DNA of 41,156 nucleotides from Oceanobacter kriegii DSM 6294 (GTDB lineage: Bacteria; Pseudomonadota; Gammaproteobacteria; Pseudomonadales; Oceanobacteraceae), in assembly GCF_000422845.1 (NCBI RefSeq), contig NZ_AUGV01000024.1:1-41156 (forward strand), read 5' to 3'. The first letter of the stretch is position 1, and each line of letters begins with the position of its first letter. The position numbers and the translations under genes were made by a program. Under the pieces are notes generated by a model. The model searched no databases. It saw only the letters and a program-made list of their open reading frames with translations, and was not told the origin of the DNA. Positions 17,162-25,780 of this stretch are shown in pieces.

Positions 17162-18413
17162 TCTCAGCGCTGGAATCAGCTCCCTCAGAACTTTATGTCT
17201 ACTGCTTTTCTTTCTGGAAGTCATATCTGCATTTTTTCGGAAGATTTCGCCAGGCTATTATTCGTATTTTGATTCATTTGAGAAGCTTTTTGTTGTCGTT
17301 TTTTTGGGGGCGTTTTTTTATTTTTACGGGAGTTTTAATCGGAGCTTGAAGTTCTCTTTTGCTCTGTACGTTCTCTATGTGATCGTCGGTAGCGCTACCG
17401 CTTTAAGCAATGGTGTATCCATAGGGATTGTTGCATTTCAAATATTTCATGAGTGTAAGTACTTTGTTTTTTTCTATGTGGCGGTTTTTCTGAGTTGCCA
17501 TCAGGTTGACAATGATGGGCGAGAAAAAGCATTTTATAAATTTTGCTTTTTGATCTTACTATTATCGATCGCACTTTATATTTTCAGAGTTTTGGAAACG
17601 GGACTTTATGAAAATTTATTTAGTAACGGTGGTCACCACGAGAAGGGCTACATAGGGAATTTCGTTTTAGATAGGGCCGCCGGTGTTTTCTGGCACCCAG
17701 CTCAGCTTGGATTTTTTGCTTTATTTAGTTCGGTGCTATTTTTGCAAAGACTGACAGGTGAAAGCTCTGAAAGAGGCATTGCGCTATCCGGGCTACTTCT
17801 TTCAATGTTGTGTTTGTTAATATCAGTACAGCGTCTCGAGGCCGCTGTTATGTTCTGCTCTTTTCTCTTATGTTGCTGGAAATATACATTTCGAGAATCT
17901 GATTTCAGAGGCGGGGCATTGCTAGGTGTTAATCTCGGTTTTTTTGTTATTTTCTCCACCGTCTTTGTTGCTGTCTACGGTTTTACAGAAAATGTTTATA
18001 TTTTTCTTGATGAGGTTTCTTCTCCGCGAGCGTTGATATTTCAGGAAGCTTTGTATGTTCTTCAGGGGAATTTCTTTAATGGCGCTGGCTGGGGTGTAGT
18101 TGGTAGCCATGCAGCGGCTGACCTTACAGAATCCTATTACTACACGGATTTATTAGATACTTGGTGGTGGCAAGAAAGAAAGTTCTTATATGACACCTAC
18201 TGGCCTCATGTTTTCGGTGAAACCGGCTTGTTAGGGGGAGTTTTTCTTATTTCATCTATGGCTGTTTTGATATTAAGTGTTAAATCATTTTGGGTTCGAC
18301 TATTAGTGCTGGTGTTCTTTATTACGGGTTTGTTCTCTTCTAATATGCAGTCTGTTTTCTTTTTGGTGCTAGCTCTTAACTTTATGATTTTCATAGGAGG
18401 TCGGCGTGTTTGA
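17154..18413 (+). CDS. wzy: Wzy-like polysaccharide polymerase, polytopic membrane protein
   Basis: This 419-residue protein has about ten to twelve hydrophobic helices and a larger polar loop near residues 300-365 with GAGWGVVGSH and YWPHVFGETGLLGG, the type of loop and position seen in O-antigen/exopolysaccharide polymerases. It would join repeat units at the periplasmic face after Wzx transport. Sequence identity among Wzy proteins is low, so the call rests on topology, loop and context between sulfotransferase and flippase genes. AAGGA precedes ATG 17154, which overlaps the sulfotransferase stop by 8 bp. It is very AT-rich with long T runs. Confidence 0.75.
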   Translation: MLNLSAGISSLRTLCLLLFFLEVISAFFRKISPGYYSYFDSFEKLFVVVFLGAFFYFYGSFNRSLKFSFALYVLYVIVGSATALSNGVSIGIVAFQIFHECKYFVFFYVAVFLSCHQVDNDGREKAFYKFCFLILLLSIALYIFRVLETGLYENLFSNGGHHEKGYIGNFVLDRAAGVFWHPAQLGFFALFSSVLFLQRLTGESSERGIALSGLLLSMLCLLISVQRLEAAVMFCSFLLCCWKYTFRESDFRGGALLGVNLGFFVIFSTVFVAVYGFTENVYIFLDEVSSPRALIFQEALYVLQGNFFNGAGWGVVGSHAAADLTESYYYTDLLDTWWWQERKFLYDTYWPHVFGETGLLGGVFLISSMAVLILSVKSFWVRLLVLVFFITGLFSSNMQSVFFLVLALNFMIFIGGRRV

Positions 18414-19035
18414 TTGTGTGGCTGATATAGACAGTCAAATAGTGTGCTTTTCTCCTTCTTCTGGTGCTCTTAGAGGCATCAAGGAATTATGCTGTGGTGG
18501 GGCGCATAAGGACGAGAGTCGAGCCGATCTTACTAGGAATGGTCTGGTCTTGGAATCATATTTAGGAAGAACGGAGCTGGTTACTGAGAGGCTTCCTTTG
18601 CTAGATGATATTAATATTCGATTTGATTTTTCTATAGATCATTTGGTGGAAAGAAGTTCGATTTTTCAGATTATTTATTATCAGCCTCCCTGTTTTAATC
18701 AAGGCAATTATCAGTTGGTGTCGGATAATGGTGGGTTGTCTTTTATCGCTAGAAATTTGTATGGTGCTTCTGATTCTGAATACTACCTTTCGGATTATGA
18801 GGAGGGGGTAGAATATACTTTGAAGGTTTCTGCGAGCTTTTCTATAGTCGACGGGTATTTCAATCTGAAGCTTTCTAGCGGTGATGAGGTGCTCTTTGAT
18901 AAATCCCTTGTTGAATCTGGTTCTACTGGTGTTGATTGTCCTTTAGGTCCATATGTGAAAGCAGGCCCTTATGGGAATATTAAGGATGGTGCTGTGATGA
19001 CCGTTCATGGTTTAGAGGTTTATTATGCGAAATAA
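18406..19035 (+). CDS. unrecognised beta-rich protein with polysaccharide-lyase-like motifs
   Basis: I cannot assign a family with confidence. The 209-residue protein has no signal peptide or membrane helix and reads as alternating strands with turns. Three segments resemble, in the right order, the motifs of jelly-roll lyases of the PL7/heparin-lyase type: GRTELVTER (compare R-[S/T]-E-L), IFQIIYYQP (compare Q-I-H) and YVKAGPYGN near the C-terminus (compare Y-F-K-A-G-x-Y). The catalytic His of the QIH motif is not conserved, so it may bind rather than cleave glycan. GTG 18406 is supported by AGGAGG 5 bases upstream and overlaps wzy by 8 bp; it overlaps the next gene by 11 bp. A sugar-modifying or chain-binding role in the repeat-unit pathway is only inference. 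Confidence 0.55.
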   Translation: MFDCVADIDSQIVCFSPSSGALRGIKELCCGGAHKDESRADLTRNGLVLESYLGRTELVTERLPLLDDINIRFDFSIDHLVERSSIFQIIYYQPPCFNQGNYQLVSDNGGLSFIARNLYGASDSEYYLSDYEEGVEYTLKVSASFSIVDGYFNLKLSSGDEVLFDKSLVESGSTGVDCPLGPYVKAGPYGNIKDGAVMTVHGLEVYYAK

Positions 19036-19465
19036 AAAGGTACTAGCTATAGCTTCTCAAGGTGGTCACTTAGTCCAACTTCTTAGGATTAAGCCTCTTT
19101 TTGAGGAGTATGATGTTACTTACTCCTCAAATATAAATTCTTATAAAGGGATTGAAATGGAGAAGGTTGTTGATGCTAATATGAGTAATAAATTCAAGCT
19201 TTTTCTTCAGTTCTTTCAAGTGGCTTGGTTGATGTTGCGTTTACGCCCGGATGTTGTAGTAACAACAGGTGCTTCAGTAGGTTTTTTTGCTATTTTAGTT
19301 GGTAAGTATTTAGGAGCAAAAACTATCTGGATCGACAGTATTGCCAATTCAGAAGAGTTATCACTTTCTGGAAAGAAGGCTAGAGCAATTGCTTCACATA
19401 CTTATAGCCAGTGGGAGTCTGTTGCCCAGGCTGAGAATGTTGATTACATAGGTAATGTATTATGA
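19025..19465 (+). CDS. pssD: Alg14/PssD-like glycosyltransferase membrane subunit
   Basis: PssD/Alg14-type proteins anchor and activate a partner carrying the sugar-nucleotide site. The 146-residue protein begins with VLAIASQGGHLVQLLR, the acceptor-side motif of GT28-like enzymes, has a hydrophobic segment in the middle (FQVAWLMLRL), then VVTTGASVGFFA and KTIWIDSIAN. Length fits PssD/Cps14F. It overlaps the Alg13-like gene by four bases (ATGA), as usual for the pair. Related pairs in rhizobia transfer glucuronic acid to lipid-linked glucose. The symbol is by analogy. Confidence 0.85.
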   Translation: MRNKKVLAIASQGGHLVQLLRIKPLFEEYDVTYSSNINSYKGIEMEKVVDANMSNKFKLFLQFFQVAWLMLRLRPDVVVTTGASVGFFAILVGKYLGAKTIWIDSIANSEELSLSGKKARAIASHTYSQWESVAQAENVDYIGNVL

Positions 19466-19929
19466 TCTTCTTGTCCGTTGGTACTCAGCTGTCATTTGAC
19501 CGGTTAGTCCGTTGTGTTGATGAGTTTGTTGAGTTAAACCCCGATATTGAAGTCTATGGTCAGATAGGTAGAGGCGGGTATGTACCAAGAAACTTTGAAT
19601 TTTGCGATTTCCTAGGCTCGAGAGAATATGAAAGAATTTATGCTGATGCGAATCTTGTCATTGCGCATGCAGGAATGGGGACTATTTTAAGTTGTCTTGC
19701 AGATTCTAAGCCGATGGCCCTTATGCCAAGACGCCATGCTTTGGGTGAGCATAGAAATGACCACCAAGTAGCGACTATGAATAATTTTTCTCAATATGGA
19801 GCTTGCCAATTTTTTGAAACAGTTTCTGAGTTAGAAAGGATCTGTTCCAACCCTATTATGGAGTCATCTTTGGGGAACTCCTTTGCAAATAGTGAGTTTA
19901 TCGATAATCTAAGGAAGGTTATAGGGTAA
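19462..19929 (+). CDS. pssE: Alg13/PssE-like glycosyltransferase catalytic subunit (GT28 C-terminal)
   Basis: A 155-residue catalytic partner of the preceding protein. It begins MIFLSVGTQLSFDRLVRCVD, has the UDP-sugar-binding segment VIAHAGMGTILSCLADSKP and ends the core with MPRRHALGEHRNDHQ, all typical of Alg13/PssE/Cps14G. With ugd at 23792 making UDP-glucuronate and an undecaprenyl-phosphate glucose-type transferase at 27737, GlcA as second sugar is a reasonable inference. The acyltransferase gene begins at the next base after its stop. Confidence 0.86.
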   Translation: MIFLSVGTQLSFDRLVRCVDEFVELNPDIEVYGQIGRGGYVPRNFEFCDFLGSREYERIYADANLVIAHAGMGTILSCLADSKPMALMPRRHALGEHRNDHQVATMNNFSQYGACQFFETVSELERICSNPIMESSLGNSFANSEFIDNLRKVIG

Positions 19930-20943
19930 ATGTATCTGGGTTATATTCATAGTTTTCGTGGTTTGGCGATAGTTTATGTCGTTTTGGGGCATTGCTTTGC
20001 ACTATCCGGAGTCTCAGACGACTACTGGGGGGTATGGTTTAACGTTATTTCAGGTGGTACGGTTCTCTTTGTCTTTATATCTGGCTACCTATTTGAATAT
20101 GTATTTTGCAATAGGTTTAACTATCGGGTTTTTATAAGGAAGAAATTCCTACATGTTTTTGTTCCTTATGTGTTCATGTCTGCGCCTGCTTTGTTGTATG
20201 TTCTTTGGAAAAATGAATCGACTTATTTTCCCTCTTATAGTGATTATGGTGAGATGGCGAGTTATGCGGCGAGTTATTTTTTTAATGGTAGGATGATAAC
20301 TGGGTACTGGTTTGTTCCATTTGTTTTTGTTGTGTTTCTACTAGCTCCTGTTTGGCGGTTTCTGGCATCTTTTGAATATGTTCTTGTTGTTCTTTCAGTT
20401 GTAGGTGTATTTCTTGCTTCAATTGTTCATCGCCCTTATGGAAATATAGGGGTTTTTCATAACTTGGTATACTACCTTCCTGTTTTTTGGGTCGGTATGG
20501 TTGTGTCTAAGAAATCTGATTCATTAAACTCTTTTTTTTCTGATTATTGGTGGGTTTTTTCTTTAGGGGTGGTCCTTCTCTTGCTTGTTCAAACTTGGGG
20601 GCAGGGTCATCTGGGGCAATATAGAAAGAGTTTTTTTGAGTACTCGGGTTTTGATCTTCAGATATTTCAAAAACTATTCGTTTGTTTCTCTTTAGTTGGG
20701 CTTCTTCAGGTGTGTTCGTTGTTTGAGCGTTTTTGGGGCTTTTTGGCCGATAACAGTTTTGGTATATACTTTGTTCATGTTTATTTTGTTTTCTTGTTGA
20801 AATATGCTTTTGAATTTTACGAGGTTTCTGGTTGGTTGGCGTTTGGATTGGGGTTTGTTTTTTGTATGCTAGCATCTTTATTGGTTGTTGTTTCTGCAAA
20901 GGGGGTTTTTGGTAGGTACAGTCGATATATAGTAGGTTCCTAA
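19930..20943 (+). CDS. acyltransferase 3 family protein (OafA/WecH-like)
   Basis: The 337-residue membrane protein opens with YIHSFRGLAIVYVVLGH, the R-x10-H signature of acyltransferase 3 enzymes, and has about ten hydrophobic helices with FISGYLFEYV and YWFVPFVFVVFLLAP. Members O-acetylate or O-succinylate glycans across the membrane. It would decorate the repeat unit, adding to sulfation. It is T-rich and is the last gene of the AT-rich cassette, ending one base before wzx. Confidence 0.88.
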   Translation: MYLGYIHSFRGLAIVYVVLGHCFALSGVSDDYWGVWFNVISGGTVLFVFISGYLFEYVFCNRFNYRVFIRKKFLHVFVPYVFMSAPALLYVLWKNESTYFPSYSDYGEMASYAASYFFNGRMITGYWFVPFVFVVFLLAPVWRFLASFEYVLVVLSVVGVFLASIVHRPYGNIGVFHNLVYYLPVFWVGMVVSKKSDSLNSFFSDYWWVFSLGVVLLLLVQTWGQGHLGQYRKSFFEYSGFDLQIFQKLFVCFSLVGLLQVCSLFERFWGFLADNSFGIYFVHVYFVFLLKYAFEFYEVSGWLAFGLGFVFCMLASLLVVVSAKGVFGRYSRYIVGS

Positions 20944-20944
20944 T

Positions 20945-22225
20945 ATGGGTATTAGAGTCGGCGCTGTTTTTGCCAAAGCTGTTCAAACTGCTGTTGTAAG
21001 AGTGTTTGCGATACTGACATCTTTCCTTGTTACTATTTTGGCAACCCGAGGCCTTGGCGCGGAGCAAGCGGGTTATTTTCTGCTGGGTTTTACTCTGGTA
21101 ACGGCACTTTCTACGTTTTTACGACTCGGGTTGGATAACGTGCTGGTGCGTGCATTTGGCGCAGATGGCATGTCCAAGGAGCCATTGAACACCTTTGCTT
21201 ATGCTTTGCGCTGGGCAGCTGTGGTGGCATGTGCAGCGGGTGTTCTGGGGTGTGTATTTTCCAGTGCCATCGCCCTGCACGTGTTTGGTAAGCCGGAGTT
21301 TGCAGATGCCTTGTTCTGGATGATGCTGGCGTTACCTTTGGTGGTGTTGTTTAACCTTTGTTCCTTTGCTTTTCAGGGGCTGCATCGGGTGGTGGCGGCT
21401 ACCTGGTTTCAGCAGTTGGGTGCGGGTTTTGTGTTCGTGCTTCTATTTGCTCTGGTTTGGTGGCAGCAACCATCGTGGTTGAGTTCTGGCAATGCTGCCT
21501 TGCTGTTTTTTGTGGCTGCCTTGCTAGTTAGCGTTATGGCCGTTGTTTTGTGGATGCGCCAAAAAGAATCCAGCATCCCCGCATTAGGAGGAAAATGGAA
21601 AAACGCGGAGCTGTGGGAGTCCAGCTCTAACCTGTGGGCGGCGGCAAGTATGAGTTTGCTGGTGCAGTGGTCTGGGGTCCTGATTGCGGGGGCGCTTATT
21701 GCGTCTTCCGAACTGGCACATTTGTCAGCGGCGCAGCGCACGGCGAATATTACATCGTTTGTGCTTATGGTTGTGAATATGGCTGTTGCTCCTCGTTATG
21801 CTCGGTTGTGGAAAGAGCAAAAGCTGGATGAACTGCGTCAGTTGGCACGTATTTCTACCCGTGCCATGATCGCCATGGTATTGCCTGTTGTGGCCATTAT
21901 GCTGGTCTTTCCCGGGTTTATTCTAGGTCTGTTCGGTGAAGGGTTCGAACAGGGAGCGTTACTGCTGAGTATTATGGCTATTGGCCAATTTATTAACGTA
22001 GCGACCGGCTCTGTTGGTTATTTGCTGAATATGAGCGGCCATGAAAAAGATATGCGCCGGGTGACCATGTTTGCAGGCCCATTGACCATTATTTTGGCGT
22101 TTGTGTTAACCAGTGAATTTGGTGCTGTTGGTGCTGCTGCGGCTACCGCGATTGGTGTGTCTGTTCAGAATTTGGGTGCACTGGCGATGGTAAAACGACG
22201 TTTGGGGTTCTGGCCCATTGGATAA
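20945..22225 (+). CDS. wzx: Wzx-type polysaccharide flippase (MOP superfamily)
   Basis: The 426-residue protein has about twelve TM helices with the polysaccharide-synthesis (RfbX-like) start VFAILTSFLVTILATRGLGAEQAGYF and paired helices around a polar FQGLHRV loop. It would flip the undecaprenyl-linked, modified repeat unit to the periplasm. Only its first about 100 bases share the AT-rich character of the genes on the left; the rest matches manC and ugd in base use. That places the cassette boundary inside or next to this gene. The manC TTG start overlaps its stop by 8 bp. Confidence 0.88.
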   Translation: MGIRVGAVFAKAVQTAVVRVFAILTSFLVTILATRGLGAEQAGYFLLGFTLVTALSTFLRLGLDNVLVRAFGADGMSKEPLNTFAYALRWAAVVACAAGVLGCVFSSAIALHVFGKPEFADALFWMMLALPLVVLFNLCSFAFQGLHRVVAATWFQQLGAGFVFVLLFALVWWQQPSWLSSGNAALLFFVAALLVSVMAVVLWMRQKESSIPALGGKWKNAELWESSSNLWAAASMSLLVQWSGVLIAGALIASSELAHLSAAQRTANITSFVLMVVNMAVAPRYARLWKEQKLDELRQLARISTRAMIAMVLPVVAIMLVFPGFILGLFGEGFEQGALLLSIMAIGQFINVATGSVGYLLNMSGHEKDMRRVTMFAGPLTIILAFVLTSEFGAVGAAAATAIGVSVQNLGALAMVKRRLGFWPIG

Positions 22226-23726
22226 GTCGGCTGGTTCTGGGCCTGTAATTTGCCCGGTGGTTCTCTCTGGCGGCCCGGGCACTCGCCTGTGGCCGCTTTC
22301 TCGCGCCTCCTACCCCAAGCAGTTTTTGAATTTGTTTGGGGCGCATTCTCTTCTGTTACAAACCTTCAGCCGTCTGGGCGGGTTGCCTATCTCGTCGCCA
22401 CTGGTGGTGTGCAATGATCAACACCGATTCTTGGTGGCAGAGCAACTGCGAGAAAGCGGCATGGAGGCGTCTATTTTGCTTGAGCCGGTTGGTCGCAATA
22501 CTGCGCCTGCGATTGCTGTTGCTGCTATGCAGCTATTGGAATCCGTAGAGCCATGCGAAGTACCTTTGATGCTGGTTTTACCAGCTGATCACAACATTGA
22601 AGATGTTGAGACTTTTCATCGCGCCGTGCTTTCTGTTATCCCCGCCGTGCAGTCCGGAAAGATTGCAACACTGGGTATTGTTCCGGATTCAGCGAATACC
22701 GGGTTCGGCTACATCCGCGCTAATACCTGCGTTGAAAGTGCTGACTGCTCGGTGTTTTCTGTTGCTGAATTTGTCGAAAAGCCAGATTCTGAAACCGCTA
22801 AAAGGTACGTGGCTGATGGTTGCTATTACTGGAATAGCGGCATGTTTTTATTTCGAGCCGATGTTTATTTAACCGCTTTGAAAAGGTTTCGTCCGGATAT
22901 TTATTCTGCCAGCTTGGCGGCTTTTGGGGGTGCATCTGCAGATCTGGATTTTATTCGGCTGGATAAGCAGGCGTTTGAAGCCTGCCCGTCTGAATCCATC
23001 GATTATGCCGTTATGGAGCCTTTGTGCACTTCTGATCCTGATGCTGTGATTATGGCGCCATTGTATGCCGGGTGGAGCGACGTTGGTAGTTGGAATGCCT
23101 TGTGGAGCCTGGCAGATAAAGATGAGAACGGTAATGCAACTTTGGACGCTAGTGGCCAAGGCGTAGATGCCGCAGGAATATTGTCGCGGCCAAGTGTCGT
23201 AATGGAGCAGTCATCCAATTGTTTTATTGCTCATCAGCAGCGCCTTGTCACTGTATTGGGTTTGGAAAATGTCGTGATCGTCGATACCGACGACGCCTTA
23301 CTGGTTGCGCACAAGGATAAAGTTCAGGACGTTAAGCTTATCGTAGAGAAGCTCCATTCACAGGGGGCTCCAGAGCTTGATAGTCACCGACGAGTGTATC
23401 GTCCATGGGGGCGTTACGATTTGATAGGTGAGGGTGAGCGGTACCAGGTCAAGCGTTTGGTCGTGCGGCCAGGCGGTTGTTTGAGTGTTCAGTTGCACCA
23501 TCACCGTGCTGAACATTGGGTGGTCGTTTCTGGTACTGCTCGCGTTACCAATGGTGATAGCAGTTATCTGGTTAGCGAAAATCAGTCCACTTATATCCCC
23601 ATCGGCCAGATTCATGCATTGGAGAACCCGGGGGATGCAGAGCTGGTGCTGATTGAAGTCCAGTCTGGCTCTTATTTGGGTGAGGATGATATTGTTCGCC
23701 TTAAGGATTTGTATGGGCGAGCGTAG
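22218..23726 (+). CDS. manC: mannose-1-phosphate guanylyltransferase / mannose-6-phosphate isomerase
   Basis: A bifunctional type II enzyme (502 aa, usual about 480) that makes GDP-mannose from mannose-1-phosphate and GTP and interconverts fructose-6-P and mannose-6-P. The nucleotidyltransferase motif reads [14 protein letters not shown], with Pro where Ser, Thr or Ala is common; [10 protein letters not shown] and WNSGMFLF follow. The C-terminal cupin isomerase domain (about 390-502) has [24 protein letters not shown] and [14 protein letters not shown]. The start must be non-ATG: TTG 22218 overlapping the wzx stop fits best. No phosphomannomutase gene is in the window. Confidence 0.94.
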   Translation: MDKSAGSGPVICPVVLSGGPGTRLWPLSRASYPKQFLNLFGAHSLLLQTFSRLGGLPISSPLVVCNDQHRFLVAEQLRESGMEASILLEPVGRNTAPAIAVAAMQLLESVEPCEVPLMLVLPADHNIEDVETFHRAVLSVIPAVQSGKIATLGIVPDSANTGFGYIRANTCVESADCSVFSVAEFVEKPDSETAKRYVADGCYYWNSGMFLFRADVYLTALKRFRPDIYSASLAAFGGASADLDFIRLDKQAFEACPSESIDYAVMEPLCTSDPDAVIMAPLYAGWSDVGSWNALWSLADKDENGNATLDASGQGVDAAGILSRPSVVMEQSSNCFIAHQQRLVTVLGLENVVIVDTDDALLVAHKDKVQDVKLIVEKLHSQGAPELDSHRRVYRPWGRYDLIGEGERYQVKRLVVRPGGCLSVQLHHHRAEHWVVVSGTARVTNGDSSYLVSENQSTYIPIGQIHALENPGDAELVLIEVQSGSYLGEDDIVRLKDLYGRA

Positions 23727-23791
23727 TTGTTAGGTGTTCTATTCGCTTTGACTGTTGGCTTTGCTTTATTGATAGTTTCAGGAATTTATTT

Positions 23792-24958
23792 ATGAAAATT
23801 GCAGTTGCAGGGACGGGTTATGTTGGTTTGTCCAATGCGGTCTTGTTGGCTCAACATAACGAAGTAGTGGCACTGGATATTGTTCCAGAGAAAGTGGACA
23901 TGCTGAATCGACGCGAGTCGCCGATTGTGGATGCGGAAATCGAAGAATATTTTGCAAACCACGATCTGAACTTGCGTGCCACCTTGAACAAGGAAGAAGC
24001 GTACGTCGGTGCTGAGTTTGTGGTTATTGCCACGCCGACCGACTACGACACGGTTAATAACTATTTCAATACGCGTTCTGTTGAAGCGGTAATCAAAGAC
24101 GTGATGGCCATCAACCCGAATGCGGTGATGATTGTTAAGTCGACCATTCCGGTTGGTTACACTCAACGTATTAAAGAAGAGTTTGGCAGCAGCAATATTA
24201 TTTTCTCGCCAGAGTTTTTGCGCGAAGGTAAGGCGCTGTACGACAACTTGTATCCTTCTCGTATCATCATTGGTGAGCAGAGCGAACGCGCTGAGCGATT
24301 TGCGGGCTTGCTGCTGCAAGGTGCTATCAAGAAGGAAGTGGATACGCTGTTTATCGACTCTACGGAAGCGGAGGCCGTTAAGCTGTTTTCCAATACTTAC
24401 CTGGCGATGCGTGTAGCTTACTTCAACGAATTGGATACCTACGCTCAAACCCACGGTTTGAACACTCGCCAGATTATTGAAGGCGTTGGTCTGGACCCTC
24501 GTATTGGTAACCATTACAACAACCCGTCGTTTGGTTATGGTGGTTACTGCCTGCCTAAAGATACCAAGCAGCTGCTGGCTAACTTCAATGAAGTACCGAA
24601 CAACCTCATTCGTGCGATTGTGGATTCCAACAGCACTCGTAAAGACTTTATTGCCGACAGTGTGCTGGCTCGTAAGCCTCAGGTTGTAGGTATATACCGT
24701 CTTGTGATGAAGTCTGGTTCTGATAACTTCCGAGCTTCGGCGATCCAGGGGGTTATGAAGCGCATCAAGGCCAAAGGTGTTGAGGTTGTGGTGTATGAGC
24801 CTGTGTTGGAAGAAGACGACTTCTTCAATTCTCGGGTAATTCGTGACCTGGAAGAGTTCAAGAAGGTTTCTGATGTGATCATCGCCAACCGTCAGGATGA
24901 GGTGTTGGCTGATGTGGCTGAGAAGATCTATACCCGCGACTTGTTTGGTAAAGACTGA
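23792..24958 (+). CDS. ugd: UDP-glucose 6-dehydrogenase
   Basis: Ugd oxidises UDP-glucose to UDP-glucuronate with two NAD+, in the cytoplasm. The 388-residue protein has the NAD-binding start [28 protein letters not shown], the [13 protein letters not shown] segment and the catalytic Cys in [14 protein letters not shown]. Length and motifs match the E. coli Ugd type rather than GDP-mannose dehydrogenase AlgD (about 436 aa). CAGGAA lies 11 bases before ATG. It is the last gene of the operon, 65 bp after manC, and supplies the acidic sugar expected from the PssDE-like pair. Confidence 0.94.
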   Translation: MKIAVAGTGYVGLSNAVLLAQHNEVVALDIVPEKVDMLNRRESPIVDAEIEEYFANHDLNLRATLNKEEAYVGAEFVVIATPTDYDTVNNYFNTRSVEAVIKDVMAINPNAVMIVKSTIPVGYTQRIKEEFGSSNIIFSPEFLREGKALYDNLYPSRIIIGEQSERAERFAGLLLQGAIKKEVDTLFIDSTEAEAVKLFSNTYLAMRVAYFNELDTYAQTHGLNTRQIIEGVGLDPRIGNHYNNPSFGYGGYCLPKDTKQLLANFNEVPNNLIRAIVDSNSTRKDFIADSVLARKPQVVGIYRLVMKSGSDNFRASAIQGVMKRIKAKGVEVVVYEPVLEEDDFFNSRVIRDLEEFKKVSDVIIANRQDEVLADVAEKIYTRDLFGKD

Positions 24959-24961
24959 GTG

Positions 24962-25640
24962 TGTAGGGATGGGACATATCCCATCCGCTCAGTGAAGCCG
25001 GATATGTGTGCGTGGCCTAATAGGATGGGCCACGCTCAACCTTCGCAGGCAAGCCTGCTCCTACGTTACGAATATGCGGACGAGCCGTCAAAATACCGCA
25101 TCACCGGGTTTCCAGATATGTAGGATGTATTAGCGGAACGCGTAATACATTGAAGCTGTGATGGCGCATGTGCCTCTATCGGCAGAAAGCTTCTGGGAGC
25201 GCGGGCGGCTCGCCCGCAATAATATGATCGCTACACCTCTCGGTTGAGGCATGCCTCAACCCTACAAATTATGCGCAAACGTTGCGTCTCTATCGGCAGC
25301 AAGCTGCTTCCCACAATGCATTTGTAGTGGGGTGGGCCACGCCCAACATTCGCAGGCAAGCCTGCTCCTACGTTGCGAATATGCGGACTGCCGTCGAAAT
25401 ACCGCATCAACCGGTTTCCAGATATGTAGGATGTATTAGCGGAACGCGTAATACATTGAAGCTGTGATAGTGCATGCGTATCTATCGGCAGCAAGCTGCC
25501 TCCCACAATGCATCTGTTTGGTAGGTTGGGCCATGCCCAACATTCGCAGGCAAGCCAGCTCCTACGTTGCGAATATGCGGACGGGAGTGCGGCCCCCCGA
25601 CGGCTCGCCCGCAATAATATGATCGCTATGCGCTCCCGGC
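24962..25640. repeat. large mosaic of REP-like modules after ugd
   Basis: It starts with AGGGATGGGACATATCCCATCC...GCCGGATA (shared with 11994) and then has two long similar blocks (about 25022-25320 and 25330-25600). Each carries the GGGCCACGC[T/C]CAAC module, CGCAGGCAAGCCTGCTCCTAC, a CGAATATGCGGAC...ATACCGCATCA stretch, ATGTATTAGCG...CGTAATACAT (25125-25150 and 25431-25456) and ATCGGCAGCAAGCTGCxTCCCACA. GCGGCTCGCCCGCAATAATATGATCGCTA occurs twice. From 25641 to 25780 the sequence is unique leader for the next gene. Confidence 0.85.
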
Positions 25641-25712
25641 TCGCCCGCATATTTCTTGTAAGCCCGACATTTGTATGAATTGGTCATTTTGCGGGGCAGC
25701 TCTCGTCGTGTG

Positions 25713-25731
25713 AATCCTGTTAGGATTTTTG
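25713..25731 (+). terminator. small hairpin with T-run before the beta-CASP gene
   Basis: AATCCT (25713-25718), loop GTT, AGGATT followed by TTT. A short stem, so weak; it could end readthrough from the polysaccharide operon. Confidence 0.35.
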
Positions 25732-25780
25732 TCACCAATCTAATGCACAATTCACTCATCGTTTTCATGGAAGAAAACAT

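Larger units (their letters stand above)
15237..20944 (+). other. AT-rich polysaccharide gene cassette
   Basis: From the end of cysN to the start of wzx the sequence is rich in T/A runs and uses codons such as TTT, TAT, AGA and ATA freely, unlike cysN on the left and wzx/manC/ugd on the right. All seven genes in it are co-directional and overlap or abut. This is the usual look of the exchangeable centre of a capsule or exopolysaccharide locus. The right limit lies near the wzx start codon, since the first hundred or so bases of wzx are still AT-rich. Confidence 0.75.

Noticed and set aside
22218-22270. Loss of function in ManC because of Pro in [12 protein letters not shown]
   Set aside because: That position varies in the family (Ser, Thr, Ala) and the rest of both domains is intact.
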